Assembly: GCF_030867095.1 (NCBI RefSeq)
Contig: NC_081824.1
Span: forward strand, 174,724,933-174,788,932
From: Alligator mississippiensis
Taxonomy: Eukaryota; Chordata; Crocodylia; Alligatoridae
Length of the DNA: 64,000 nt
Reading direction: 5' to 3'
The position numbers and the translations under genes were made by a program. The notes below the pieces were generated by a model. That model made no database searches, was not told the DNA's origin, and saw only the letters and a list, made by a program, of their open reading frames with translations. The stretch's first letter is position 1, and every line of letters begins with the position of its first letter. Shown here piece after piece: positions 53,958 to 64,000 of the stretch.

Positions 53958-54359
53958 CCCAGCCTGGCACGTGGCACCTAAGGCAAAAAGTAACTAGAAA
54001 CTTTACTAATATGCTAGGGGCCAAGGATTATAATATTTAGTTTAAGATCAAAGCGAAAACAAATATAACTTTACTGGCATGTGAATTAATTTGCCATATA
54101 TCATGTATAAAACAGAAACAACTAGACAAAAATAATCAAAAGATGATGTTTCTTTCATTCTGCTGTCATTAGAGTTAAATGTACATGTTTTTTCCAGATT
54201 TATAAAGCAAAATACAGATTTCTTGAGCATCTTGACAGTGCATCCAATCCTTCACTGAAATTATTTCCATACAGAACTTAATGTTTTTAGCTAAACTTAA
54301 AAAAGGCTGCAGGGTTTTGAAATGGGAGCTCCATTAACAGGAGCAGCTACAGACAGCAG
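53958..54359. other. No recognisable feature
   Basis: About 400 AT-rich bases. GGCACCTCCCCCAGCCTGGCAC near 53949 is a short local duplication at the CR1 edge. Confidence 0.5.
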
Positions 54360-54640
54360 AATTATAAAAGAAAGGATAGCTTGATTAGTGGAACAACAAG
54401 GCCATTAAAAAGGAAAGGAAAACATTACCACCTGTGGAATGAAGAGTTTAGAAGAAATCAGTAGATATAACAAGCCATGAAGTCAACTTACTCCTTCACT
54501 GTTGCCTCAATAGAAATGCTTCAGCTACTGCCAGGCAGTTAGCTTTGAACTTGGGATGGAGCAGGAATCAAAGGAGGAATGCAGCTGCACCACTGCACCC
54601 CTCCTTGAATCTGCTGCTGAAGGCAGCCAACCTGCTGGGT
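54360..54640 (-). mobile_element. SINE copy, minus orientation, head missing
   Basis: ATTATAAAAGAAAGGATAGC, AAGGCCATTAAAAAGG, TACCACCTGTGGAATG, CCATGAAGTCAACTTACTCC and TGCCAGGCAGTTAG match, in reverse complement, the copy at 55440-55722. The match extends to the CTGCACCACTGCACCCCTCC part. The tRNA-like head expected at the right is not seen. Confidence 0.65.
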
Positions 54641-55373
54641 CACAGGGAGTCCTAAGGCTCCCTACAATCTGAAATTTTAAAGTGACATGCTCTAAAGGAG
54701 CTGTGGGGCAAGGCAGGAAAAGGGTGTAGGAATTGCTAAATTCCCAGCAAAAGAAGCCCCTCACCTTCCCCTCCCCCAACCCCAGCCCCGGAACCTTGTG
54801 GAATATCTTTGTGGCTGGTTTGTTATTTTATGGCACCATAAATCAGCTGTATCACTGTTATTATTTATAGTGTGATTAACATGTTAATCACATCTTAAAT
54901 GTAACATGTACAAAATGTAACAGATACAGTCCTTTCACTCAAAAAGCATGCCCAGAAGAAGATAACAGCTGATCTTACATAATATCTCAGTGGTTGAAGC
55001 ACTCACCTAGGAAGTGGCAGAACCTTTACCCTTCTTATTGATGCATAGAAGGCATCATTTACCATAGAGTACCAGAAGGAAAGAGCCTGCCTCTGGGCCT
55101 TTTAGTTAGAACACTCAACTGGGATAGGGGGAAGAGCTGGTCCCTATCACCAGGATTATATATTATATATACATTTATTTATTATTAACAATGACTGACT
55201 ATGGAGACGGCAACCTAAGACTCCCCCATTCAAGGGGAGTAGCCTCAAACTACAGAGTTAGACTCCTTCCTTCTTGTTTTCTTTCTTGCCCCATGATTCT
55301 TATTCTTTGCTGCCTGATAGCTCAACTTCAGTGTGGGTGGAGAAGGCTGGGTATCTCCCGCAAAATTACCTCT
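54641..55373. other. Unassigned sequence with SINE-head remnants
   Basis: Near 54868-54905, TAGTGTGATTAACATGTTAA and TCACATCTTAAATG contain a palindrome and resemble the inner part of the 48302 MITE family. CTCAGTGGTTGAAGCACTCACC (54987-55008) and TTTTAGTTAGAACACTCAAC (55099-55118) resemble degenerate tRNA A-box regions. Confidence 0.4.
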
Positions 55374-55722
55374 AGCCTGGTGGTTACAGCACTCTTCTAG
55401 AAGGTGGGATATGTGGGTTTGAACCCCTTCAGTCTGTGGAGGACTTGCAGGAACAGATTTGGGAGGGGGGGTGCATTGGTCCAGTTGAATCCCCCTCCCC
55501 CTTTGATTACTGCTGCACCCAAATTTTAGAACCAACTGCCTGGAAAGGGCAGAAGTATTTCTAGTTGGGAAGGGATGAGGGAATCAGTTGACTACATAGT
55601 TCGTTGTCACCTCCCTGATTCCTGCTAATTTCTCTCCACTCCACAGGTGTTAATGACCCTTTATTCTTTCTAATGGTCTTAACTTCCATTATTCAAACTA
55701 TCCTTTCTTCTAAAATTTTGCT
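55374..55722 (+). mobile_element. tRNA-headed SINE, near complete (~350 bp)
   Basis: The head reads TAGCCTGGTGGTTACAGCAC (A box) and GGGTTTGAACCCC (B box) at about 55374-55429. It is followed by a body with GGGGGTGCATTGG, CTGCCTGGAAAGGGCAG, AGTTGACTACATAG, CCACAGGTGTTAATGACC and AACTATCCTTTCTTC. The body is found reversed at 54360-54640 and 10451-10620. The body is not a family I can name. Transcription would be by Pol III from the head. Confidence 0.65.
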
Positions 55723-56961
55723 TTTCTGAGAACCATTCCTGGTTAATGCCTCTCTTGTATTTCATAGCCTTGCAGACTGTTCTTAGCTCTAGCTAAAAAA
55801 ATTCAGGTGTGACTGTATTAACTCAGGTGTAAAAATGACTAACAGTGAAGTGTTGGAGGCACTGTCAAGATGCTTAAGCAGGCTCAATTTTATTTAATTA
55901 ACTTGAATAAGAAACTTACTTTTAACAATAATGACTACAGGACTAATGACACAATATCTTTTGTCTATTTTGACTATTTTTCCCTAGTGTGTTTTGTTTG
56001 TTTAAACTTCATATGTAGTCTAGCAAATTAGTGCCCATCCAAACACTTCTATTTGTTTTTGCTTTGATATTAAACTAAATACTACAGTGCTAGCCCCCTA
56101 GCATACTGTTAAAACATCTAGTTTCTCTTTAACTAGAGAAAAATGTGTGCTGTGTTATAGGTGATGATGTGCCACACCATCTTCACCCCCCTTTTCAAAA
56201 TCGTAAACCCTTCCATGACATATAATCCATGTTTCCCACTTCCTGGGTGACTGCTGTAACTAGGCTATTATAGCTATTATAGAAAATAATAGCACCATCA
56301 CTTGGCTAGATACCTCTCCCCAGAAGAGGAGTCTGGTATTTGAGTCCCAAATGGGAAAAGACATTTCATGTGCATCTCTGAGTTAGGTGCCTGGTCTCCA
56401 GAGAGACATGGGATTTCCAGTCCCCCTGCTGTACGCAATGTTGGCTAGCAACAGGTGGCTCCTGGCTAAACACATGAGATCCTGTGGACCACCCTGGTAT
56501 CTAATTGTCCCTATTGACTCTATAGGGAGCCTACATCTGTAAACCCATTTCTTTAAATCATCCTCCTGGGGCCAGGCACCTGCTTTTGCAACATGGTGAA
56601 ACCTACATTGGGGTACCTAAGAGACTCTGTGTTAGGTATATAAATCCTTATTTAGGCATCTATATTAAAAGTAGCTCAATTTTTCAGAAGCACTAAAATT
56701 CCCATTGAATTCTGATTGAAACTGACTGCAGTTCAGGACTTCTGCAAATCAGGCCATTTGTATTTAAGTGTCTAAGTATAATGGTTTCAGGGCTAGGGAT
56801 AAATCCCATAAGCCAACGTTACCTAAATGTCTTTAAGTATCCTAACATTAATATATAATTCTAAACATCCTAAACTAAAAATGATAATGAGTCCATTGAC
56901 CATTATTCTCATTCTATGACTGTTTTCAGACAACATGGGTTAAGCTATTTCCCTTTATGCA
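55723..56961. other. No recognisable gene
   Basis: AT-rich, about 1.2 kb. AGAGGAGTCTGGTATTTGAGTCCC near 56324 is B-box-like but isolated. Confidence 0.5.
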
Positions 56962-56976
56962 GAAGTAATAGTCCCC

Positions 56977-57157
56977 TTGACTGACTTAAATATAGAGGGA
57001 AGTCTGGACAACAGCGACCACAAAACCATCATGTACACTGTCCGACGTAAGGCAGACAAATTGGATAGCAGGATTGAGGTCTTGGACTTCAAAAATGCAA
57101 ATTTCAACAAGCTTAGGTCACTAGTAGGGCAAGTGCTGCAGGACTGTCGCAGAGCAC
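56977..57157 (+). pseudogene. CR1 apurinic-type endonuclease, C-terminal fragment
   Basis: The frame reads MTDLNIEGSLDNSDHKTIMY, where the SDH is the conserved C-terminal active-site motif of APE-type LINE endonucleases. It then reads RIEVLDFKNANFNKLRSLVG. The reading continues across the insertion at 58287 as KGVHKEWLFLKHMILEAQRK. The upstream catalytic residues are absent. Confidence 0.8.
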
Positions 57158-58286
57158 TGAAGTGCCCTGCTCCTAAAGAGGGGAAACTGCCGGGGAAAAG
57201 AGCCCTAGCAGGGAATAAGAGCCCACCTGTGGGTTGCCAGGGCAACTGGAGGCAGCAAATGACCCACACCTGACAGCGGTCAGCCGGCTGTAAGCGGCAA
57301 GGCCTGGCTCTTATAAAGCCCAGGGCTGAGGCCAGACTGGCAGCTCCCTGCCAGCAGCCAGAGAGGCAGGAGCTCCTTAAGCCATGATGTGAGCCGAACT
57401 GTAGGTATAGCTTGACCTGAGTTGAGCAGTGTTGTTTTAGCTGAGCAGCTCTACGTTATGTTGTAGCCAAGAGGCTTGTGTTTGTTTTGTGGTTGTTTAT
57501 TACACTGGTGGTTTGGGTGAGGCTATTAGGGGTTGGAGGAGGCCTCAGGGGGATCCCACAGTGGCGTGGGGACCCCGGCGCCAGTGAGGGCACAGTATGC
57601 TCAAAGGGGCCTCACAGCGGAGTGTGAGGACCCCAGCGCCCAGGAGGGCGCAGCATATGGGGTGTATAGACCCCAGCCCTAGAGAGGGGCACATTGAGAA
57701 GCCCAAGTGTGGGTGCAGAGAGCCCCCAGGAAGGGGGGCAGCCTTTTAAGAAGCCCAAGTTGGGCACGGCAAGCCCCAGACGGGGGGCAACATTATCGAG
57801 AAGCCCAGTGTGGGATGTTGCGAGCACCAGGAGGGGGCACTATTAAGAAGTCCCAGTACGGGCGTATTGAGGCCCCGAAAGAGGGCGACGGCTCAGAGAA
57901 GGCCCCGAGAGAGGGCAAGGAGAGCCCCAGGAGGGGGCAGCAGTGTATGTAGAGAGTGAGAGAGAGAGAGAGAGTGACAGTCCAACGTCTATCTCAACTG
58001 CGAGGCTTGCGGCGTGGTATAATGGGTGGTTGGAGCCACGCATAGCCCATAAGGCTAGGGTGCTCCGAAGCACCCGTTTGCAGGACAAGATCCACGAGGG
58101 GTCCAGGAGTCTACAGGACCAGAGGGTACATCGGACTGTGTCCAAGAAGACGTGAGGCAGCCTCCCAACTGATTTAAACCATCAAAGACGTGGCGGGCAA
58201 GAAATAGAGGGTGCCCTTGGGCCAACTTGGCACAGAGAGGGGGCCTTAAGGAGATCATGGCCCTCCTGTAGGACCCCGCCGTGACA
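57158..58286 (+). mobile_element. 1.13 kb GC-rich insertion in CR1; LTR-like
   Basis: The CR1 endonuclease-RT linker is cut between 57157 and 58287. The insert starts TGAAGTGCCCTGC and ends CCCGCCGTGACA (TG...CA), with GAGCAC before and GGGACC after, a weak possible 6 bp duplication. It has a TTATAAAGCC box near 57311, then about nine degenerate 40-60 bp units built on CCCCAG-GAGGGGGCA (57560-57945), then (GA)n at 57957-57975. A solo LTR of a Gypsy or ERV type is the best guess. No coding domain. Confidence 0.5.
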
Positions 58287-59836
58287 GGGACCAAAGACCA
58301 AAGGTGAAAGGTGTGCACAAAGAGTGGTTGTTCCTTAAGCACATGATCCTTGAAGCACAAAGGAAGTCCATTCCCATGCAGAGAAAAGGTAACAGAAGGG
58401 CTGGGAAGCCCTCTTGGCTAAATAGGGAAACCACAGTCATCTTAAGAAAGAAGAAAGAGGCTTATAAACAATGGAAGCTCAGGGCGGGGCCCCAAGGAGG
58501 ACTATTCCACAATGGCCCACATTTGCAGGGAACAGATAAGACAGGCTAAAGCAGCACCAAACTTAGATTAGCAATGGGAATCAAGGACAACAAGAAATCC
58601 TTCTTTAGGTACATAGAGAACAGGAAGAAAACAAATGGGAGTGTGGAGCCATTGCTCAACAACTCAGGGGAGCTGCTTACCAGCACCCAGGAGAAAGCTG
58701 AACTCCTGAATGACTACTTCACCTCCGTCTTTCTCCGGACCAAGGGAAAAACCATGCCAGGTAGAGCAGAGGATGAGCATGATAGGAATAATCACCTTCC
58801 TACGATTGCCATAGAATTGCTGTATGACCAATTAATAAAATTAGATGTAAACAAGTCAGCAGGACCAGATGATCTTCATCCGGGAGTGCTGAAGGAGCTG
58901 GTCAAAGTCATTTTGGAACTCCTGGCAAAACTCTTCCACAACTCATGGCACTCTGGAGAAGTCCCTGAGGACTGGAAGAGGGCGTGTTGTGCTCATCCAC
59001 AAGAAGGGCAGGGGGAGGACCTGGGAAACTATACGCCAGTCAGCCTAACTTCCATCCTAGGGAAAATCCTAGAAAAGTTCATCAAGGAGTCTATCTGCAA
59101 TAAGCTTGCAGAAGGTAAGATTCTGAATGACAGCCAGCATGGCTTCGTCACAGGCAGTTCTTTCCTTACCAACCTCATCTCCTTCTGTGACCAGGTAACT
59201 CGCTACCTGGACATGAGAGAGCAGGTTGACATTGTATACCTAGACTTCCAAAAGGCCTTTGATCTAGTATCCCACAATGTCCTCACTAGAAAATTGGAGG
59301 ATTGTGGGCTTAACTCCAAGACAGTCAGGTGGGTGAGAAACTGGCTCCAGGATAGGACCCAGAGAGTCATAGTGAATGGATCTGTGTCATCCTGGCGTGA
59401 AGTAGGCAGCAGTGTCCCGCAGGGATCAGTGCTCGGTCCAGTACTTTTCAACATCTTTATTAACAATTTGGATGTGGAAGTGAAGAGCGCAATAGCCAAG
59501 TTCGCGGATGATGCCAAGTTATGGGGAAGCATGGTCACGTTTGAAGATAGGCTACAGTTACAGGCGGACCTAGACAGGCTGGCAAGTTGGGCGAATCAGA
59601 ACCTGATGAGGTTCAATGTTGAGAAATGTGAAGTGCTCCACCTCGGGACGATCAGCCTCCAACACACCTACAGGCTTGGTGGCACCAAACTGACTAGCAC
59701 CACAAATGAAAGGGACCTGGGGGTAATAATAAACCACAGTATAAATATGAGCCAGCAGTGTGATGCTGTAGCCGGTAGGGCAAGTAATACTCTGGCATGC
59801 ATCAATCGATGCATCTCCAGCAAACCAAGGAAATGA
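58287..59836 (+). pseudogene. CR1 reverse transcriptase (420 codons open from 58574)
   Basis: Within the open frame (codons numbered from ATG 58574): KSAGPDDLHPGVLKELV (94-110), EDWKR (132-136), LGKILEKFI (162-170), VYLDFQKAFDLVSH (221-234, catalytic motif A), [15 protein letters not shown] (281-295, motif B) and AKFADDAKLWGS (308-319, the ADD box). All core RT motifs are intact. Codons 137-147 (ACCAHPQEGQG) read out of phase: the +1 frame gives VVLIHKKG as in the family, so two compensating indels flank it. The frame stops at 59836, and the C-terminus continues in other frames ([16 protein letters not shown] near 59990). Would act in target-primed reverse transcription. Confidence 0.9.
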
Positions 59837-60352
59837 TTCTTCTGCTCTACTCAGCACTGGTGAGACCACATCCAGTTCTGGGCACCACACTTTAACAAGG
59901 ACATGAACAAGCTTGAGGGAGTCCAAAGAAGAGCCACCCATATGATCAGAGTCTTAAAAGGCAAGCCATATGAGAAAAGGCTGAGGGATCTGGGACTCTT
60001 CAGCCTGAGGAAAAGAAGGCTGAGAGGGGACCTAGTAGCAGGGAGTACATCAAGGGCTCGGTGAGCAACTGTTCACCAGGACACCCAAGGAGAAAACCAG
60101 GAGTAATGGCCACAAACTGCTGGAAGACTGATTCATGCTCAACATTAGGAAAAACTTTTTCACAGTTAGGGTGTCCAGACTGGAATAAGCTCCCTCCAGA
60201 GGTGGTATAATCACCTACCCAGGAAATCTTCAAGAGAAGACTAGACAGTTGCTGGGGTCACCTGACCCCCAGTTAACTTTCCTGCTTAGTGCAGGGGGCT
60301 GGACCCGATGATCTTCCAAGGTCCCTTCCGGCCTTACAATCTATAAATCTAT

Positions 60353-62483
60353 GAAGTCAAAGAAAGTTCAAAAGGTTCACCTGAGTCTACTAGCCCGTTG
60401 GGCTAACATGCTTAAAGCACATTAGTTTATGTAGCTAATGACACAATGTAGCTATCCTCATATCTGACAGTCTTTGATTCCCCAAATGTACAGCTATTCA
60501 TTACAGTTGTACAATTGGAAGCAGCCTTTGCCAGAAGCCTGAAGCAAGTCTTCGCAGACACAGCCCTAGAACCGCAACAAGACAGAGCATGGCTGGATCC
60601 ATTGTAAATTCCTTTCGAGTCCAATGAAAATGTATCGGCCCATGTCTTTAGTCTCCCAGCTGCATGTCAATTTAGTTAACTCCTGTCAACATCCAACCAC
60701 ATCGTAAATGACTATATGCAATAAAGGGAACGTATTACTTTAACCCCTGAAGGTAAAATAATGAAAAATGTTACTCTATGATCAATGGATTGTTAATGTG
60801 ATGCAAATATGGCTAGATGTGAGAAAGCAACTAGCATTTCTGGGGATGTTTCAGAACTTCGTGCTGTGCAGAATATCCCAGCTCTTATGCTAACAATACA
60901 AAATGTATCAGAACAATGGGCACCAAAAAAAAGGAAAGTGCATTTGATAAAACGGAGCAAAACTACTTCATACAATTACAAAAGCAACATAAGTTAGAAT
61001 AGTAGTATGGGTAATTTCACTCTTTACAAAATCATAAAAATTGCAGATAGATAAAGCTAGTTTTCTTCTGTAAGGAAATTATAAGATAGCCAAATCTCTG
61101 GCAAAAGGGGAAAATTAGTTATGTCATATGTACTTTTTTCTTCAGGACTGCAGGGTGATATTGATTATGTAAAGTCCACTTGAGGAAAATAAATAAGAAA
61201 TCAGATCGTATTCAAAGGATGGACTGTTAGTCATTATGAACAAAACAAGTTGTATTTCCCCCCTCCTACACAAAGAATGGTTTAAAAAATAGGCATAATA
61301 TTCACAGCAAAATGATAAAGGGGATGACAATCATATGAGATCATCTTCATGTCTTCAGGGATTGTCCCAAGGTTGAAAGGCCTGACATTAGAAAATTGAT
61401 GTATGGGTTACAAATCCAAAACTATTCTTACTATGGTGCTAGGAAAATGTTCTGCTTTGCTGAAATTAAACAAAGATTAGTACTGCAAGTACAGCCAATA
61501 AATCTATCTTGTCACATAGTTGCAAAAATAAATGCCATGTACAGAATAAAATAACTAAGAGAAATGGAGTTATCTACTTCTTATATGAGGTTAACAGCTG
61601 TACCATTTGACAAGAGATGGGCAAAACGGGAGGGAAATCATTTAAATAATCATTGATATAACTTCTATGAACACAACATTAGCAAGATTTTCCAAAGGTT
61701 TTTGTATTGACCTAACTGCTTCCACTGAAGTCAAGATTTGTTACCCTTGTTGTTAAAGGGAGCAAAGTCAGGCAAACATTCAACAGTTTGGAAAAATCTT
61801 AGGGTCTTGTTGCAAGGGATATTTAGCATGTGTTTTATTTAAATCATAGTAAGCATGACAGTGCCATATTAAACGTTAGAAAATGCTCTGACTGAGCAAT
61901 TGCACAGTAATGCTTCTTATGAATTCAGCCCACTCTGGACAGGACTGGAGCCAGCTGAACCTTCTCCCACCCTCCCAGACACTGACCCTGTCTTCAGGTG
62001 CCACAGCTTGCACATCCACCTGTAAAGATGTGTAACCCCCATCCCTAAACCCTATGCCCTCCCTACCACATTTCCTGTGCTGCCTAGAACAGGAACATCT
62101 GCCCCTGACACACTAGGATGAGCTGGGTCTCTGCCACTGGCAGGGGGAGGCATGAAGAGCAGATCCCAGGATGGCCCCGGTGCCACTCCTGCTCTTGCTT
62201 CTACACCTGCCACTGGATCAACAGAGTCAGCTGATCTGGCTGATCTGCTAGCAGTCTTGAACAAGCTCTGATGCAGTGCTGAGGCTGGAACTGACAATCA
62301 GCTGACTGTCAGTCCCAGATACCATGCCTCACCAGAATCTTGATCTCATATTACCTCCATGGAGCAATTCAACAAGACCTGAATATGTGTTACATAATTC
62401 AATCCGGAGATACTCCTCCCACCTACAGTCATATCTTTACTACCATACAACTGTACTTAGAAGAAGCTTTACTGCATGAACAC
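60353..62483. other. No recognisable gene
   Basis: About 2.1 kb of AT-rich sequence followed by a C-rich segment (61940-62340). Frames of 60-81 codons have no domains. Confidence 0.45.
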
Positions 62484-62756
62484 ACAGGGCGTGTCTACAT
62501 GTGCATTAAGGTGCTTTTTCTAATGTGCATTAAATTTAGTACCTCCAAGGTGAGGTACCAAAAAATGTACATTAAGCTGCCTTAATGTACAGTAATGGTT
62601 GTGCATGATTTTTAGATGACTCTTAATGTACAGTGGCCTATTTTACTGTGCATTAGCATAATCACAGTTAGCATAACACAGTTTTTTTATGTGATATTTT
62701 AATGTGCAGTGAAATAGGCAGCTGTGCATTAAAGTGCACCTGTAGACGCACCAACA
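62484..62756. mobile_element. MITE (267 bp), TGTCTACAC family, ACA target duplication
   Basis: GGGCGTGTCTACATGTG (62487) pairs with the reversed right end TGGTGCGTCTACAGGTG (to 62753). ACA flanks both sides (62484-62486, 62754-62756). Internal TAGTACCTCCAAGGTGAGGTAC is the family hairpin. GTGCATTA/TAATGTGCA words recur through the arms. Confidence 0.8.
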
Positions 62757-63689
62757 GATGCTCATGTTTTAAGTGCAGTTAACATGCCCTAGGTGTAACA
62801 TGAGATATGGCCATTAGTTTGTGTATCCTTACTTCTAGTCAAAACTTAGACTATCTCAACTCTACCCTACTCTTACCATTTGTATTTGTCATCCTATCTC
62901 AGCAGGGGTGTTGATGATGAATATATCCGAAGATCAGGTGATGGAGTTAATCCTCAGCCTATCTATAAATTCAATCAATCACTATAAGCGACTCAGGCTC
63001 AAAAAGAAAAATGGATATCAGGAATGCAAATGTAAGATGATAATCTGAGTGTCAATGGAAAGACTGAATTTAGTGAGACTACTCTTGATACACACTAGCC
63101 TAACATCAGAATCAGGCTCAGAGTTTGTTAAAATTTACGACTAATGCCTGATCCTAATTCTTTCTGATTTGGGGGCTGCCCACACCCAGACTAACTTTGA
63201 GACCTCTTGAGGTCATGTATCCAAATAGTCTGGAGGAATGTTCAGATCCAGATTTCACTGCTCTGATTGATGTATATTTAATGATCTGTACATGTCTAAT
63301 AAGGACAGTCTTTAGTGAGATTTATTATTAAGATTGTTCACACAGCATGCTTTCCCAGCCTGGTTGCTGACCCATATTCTAACAGTAGAAGTAGGCAAGG
63401 GTACTGCAGTTTCACAGTTACTAGAGTTAAGCAATGATAGGCACTAGACTGGATGAAAAGGTGGCTGCAAGGGGGTTAAATCTGGCAACATAGGATTGGT
63501 GGCACTGTAATGTTTTCAAGTCACAGAATTGCAAAAAATGAATGAGTAAATCTCAGGAAATGTATCACAGTCTTCCTCAGTTTGTGGGACTGTATCTTTG
63601 TGAACACAATGCTACTCAGAAAGCCCTCCCTAGGGAGTATGTGTGGGACTGTTATATTTTGACTGCACAGAAAGAATATGACTGAAGAT
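62757..63689. other. No recognisable feature
   Basis: About 930 bases of unassigned AT-rich sequence. Confidence 0.5.
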
Positions 63690-63733
63690 CTCTCTTTCCC
63701 TCTCTCTCTCTTTCTTTCTTTCTTGCTCTCTCT
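63690..63733. repeat. (TC)n/(TTTC)n microsatellite
   Basis: CTCTCTCTTT, CCCTCTCTCTCTC and TTTCTTTCTTTC in series. The minus-strand frame across it (ERERERE) is spurious. Confidence 0.9.
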
Positions 63734-63802
63734 TGTGGGCTTTTTGACAGACTTTCCAAAGTTTTTTCCATGTTAAAAGCAACATCCTTTGTTGGTTTAC
63801 TC

Positions 63803-64000
63803 CAGGGGTGGGCAATGATTTGAGCTGGAGGGCAACTTAATTAGTTTTGGTGAGCTGTGGAGCTCTGCATACATAAAAACTTTCAGAAGATATCATTTTA
63901 AATTATAGATAAAAACAATTCATATACTAAAAATCAAATGTCTAATCTAAAATATTTTAATTTTATTTCAAAAATATTTTTGTCCTGATTTGTTTTTTGA
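63803..64000 (+). mobile_element. hAT-type element, left end, runs off the window
   Basis: CAGGGGTGGGCAATGATTTG is the canonical hAT CAGGGGTG end. It matches the reversed end of the 48632-48818 element through GGAGGGCAACTTAATTAGTTTTGG. The remaining AT-rich interior continues to the window edge. Confidence 0.65.

Larger units (their letters stand above)
56962..60352 (+). mobile_element. CR1 LINE, best preserved copy, interrupted
   Basis: From left: endonuclease C-terminus (DNSDHKT, about 57010-57030), a 1.13 kb foreign insertion (57158-58286), the linker, RT (58574-59836 open), C-terminal remnants in other frames to 60240, then the 3' UTR (GGACCCGATGATCTTCC, AAGGTCCCTTCCGGCC) and the tail ATCTATAAATCTATGAAG. 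The 5' third (ORF1 and most of the endonuclease) is missing, as usual for CR1. It has the longest intact RT frame in the window, so it is probably the youngest CR1 copy here. Confidence 0.9.

Noticed and set aside
55374..55429. tRNA gene
   Set aside because: A and B boxes are present, but the acceptor and anticodon stems do not pair and a SINE body follows; it is a SINE head.
58574..59836. Functional host gene or active retrotransposon
   Set aside because: It is a CR1 RT frame with a phase-shifted segment, a broken C-terminus, no ORF1 and a 1.1 kb insertion upstream.
1..64000. A novel multi-gene system (defence, biosynthetic or similar)
   Set aside because: No cluster of intact genes exists; every domain recognised belongs to a transposable element.

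Overview
This is vertebrate nuclear DNA and almost entirely repeats: fragments of CR1 LINEs, a Penelope-like element with a GIY-YIG domain, isolated LTRs, a decayed PIF/Harbinger DNA transposon with many small relatives, hAT-type non-autonomous elements, tRNA-headed SINEs, MIR and microsatellites. The CR1 3' ends (direct copies of an ATTCTATGA-like tail), the Penelope copies and the abundant TGTCTACAC-type terminal-inverted-repeat elements point to a non-avian sauropsid. A crocodilian is my preferred reading and a turtle is the main alternative; this is inference from repeat flavour, not a database match. I found no convincing host protein-coding gene. The open frames are retrotransposon or transposase remnants, or chance frames in GC-rich repeats. 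The best candidate functional RNA gene is a fully foldable tRNA-Gly(CCC) on the minus strand at 37941-38011.

Layout. 1-9.4 kb: a Penelope 3' fragment (421-566), a tandem-duplicated DNA-element end (894-1390), simple repeats, a 299 bp hAT-type element with an 8 bp target duplication (5475-5789), then long stretches without recognisable content. 9.4-19.4 kb: a decayed LINE reverse transcriptase (minus), a CR1 tail, an 815 bp foldback element (12196-13010), a 234 bp MITE (14003-14236), a hAT-type element with a perfect 8 bp target duplication (16025-16499), MIR, a 1.1 kb CR1 fragment (minus) and another MITE. 19.9-25 kb: an LTR-like block, then a 3.4 kb Penelope-like element (21448-24857) flanked by a 10 bp target duplication and interrupted by an LTR.

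27.8-29.7 kb and 51.3-52.9 kb hold two long GC-rich non-autonomous DNA elements of one family. 33.8-38 kb holds a minus-strand LTR, a MITE split by a solo LTR (35478-36259), a CR1 with an open RT frame (minus) and the tRNA-Gly. 39.3-41.7 kb is a Harbinger transposon in which a Myb/SANT-like gene and a transposase gene converge; both are broken. 43.4-47.6 kb is a pile of LTRs, microsatellites and GC-rich DNA elements. 48.3-48.8 kb has two cleanly bounded MITEs. 53.1-55.7 kb has another CR1 and two opposed copies of a tRNA-headed SINE. 56.9-60.35 kb is the best-preserved CR1 (plus strand, 420-codon RT frame), split by a 1.1 kb GC-rich insertion. 60.4-64 kb is mostly unassigned sequence with one MITE and the start of a hAT element.

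The autonomous-type elements (CR1, Penelope, Harbinger) all carry frameshifts, stops or lost motifs. The apparent relationship is parasitic: the MITEs at 14.0, 19.1, 35.5, 43.4 and 62.5 kb share end sequences with the Harbinger remnant and were plausibly moved by its transposase. Nested insertions give a relative order: the LTR is younger than the Penelope element, and another LTR is younger than the 35.5 kb MITE.
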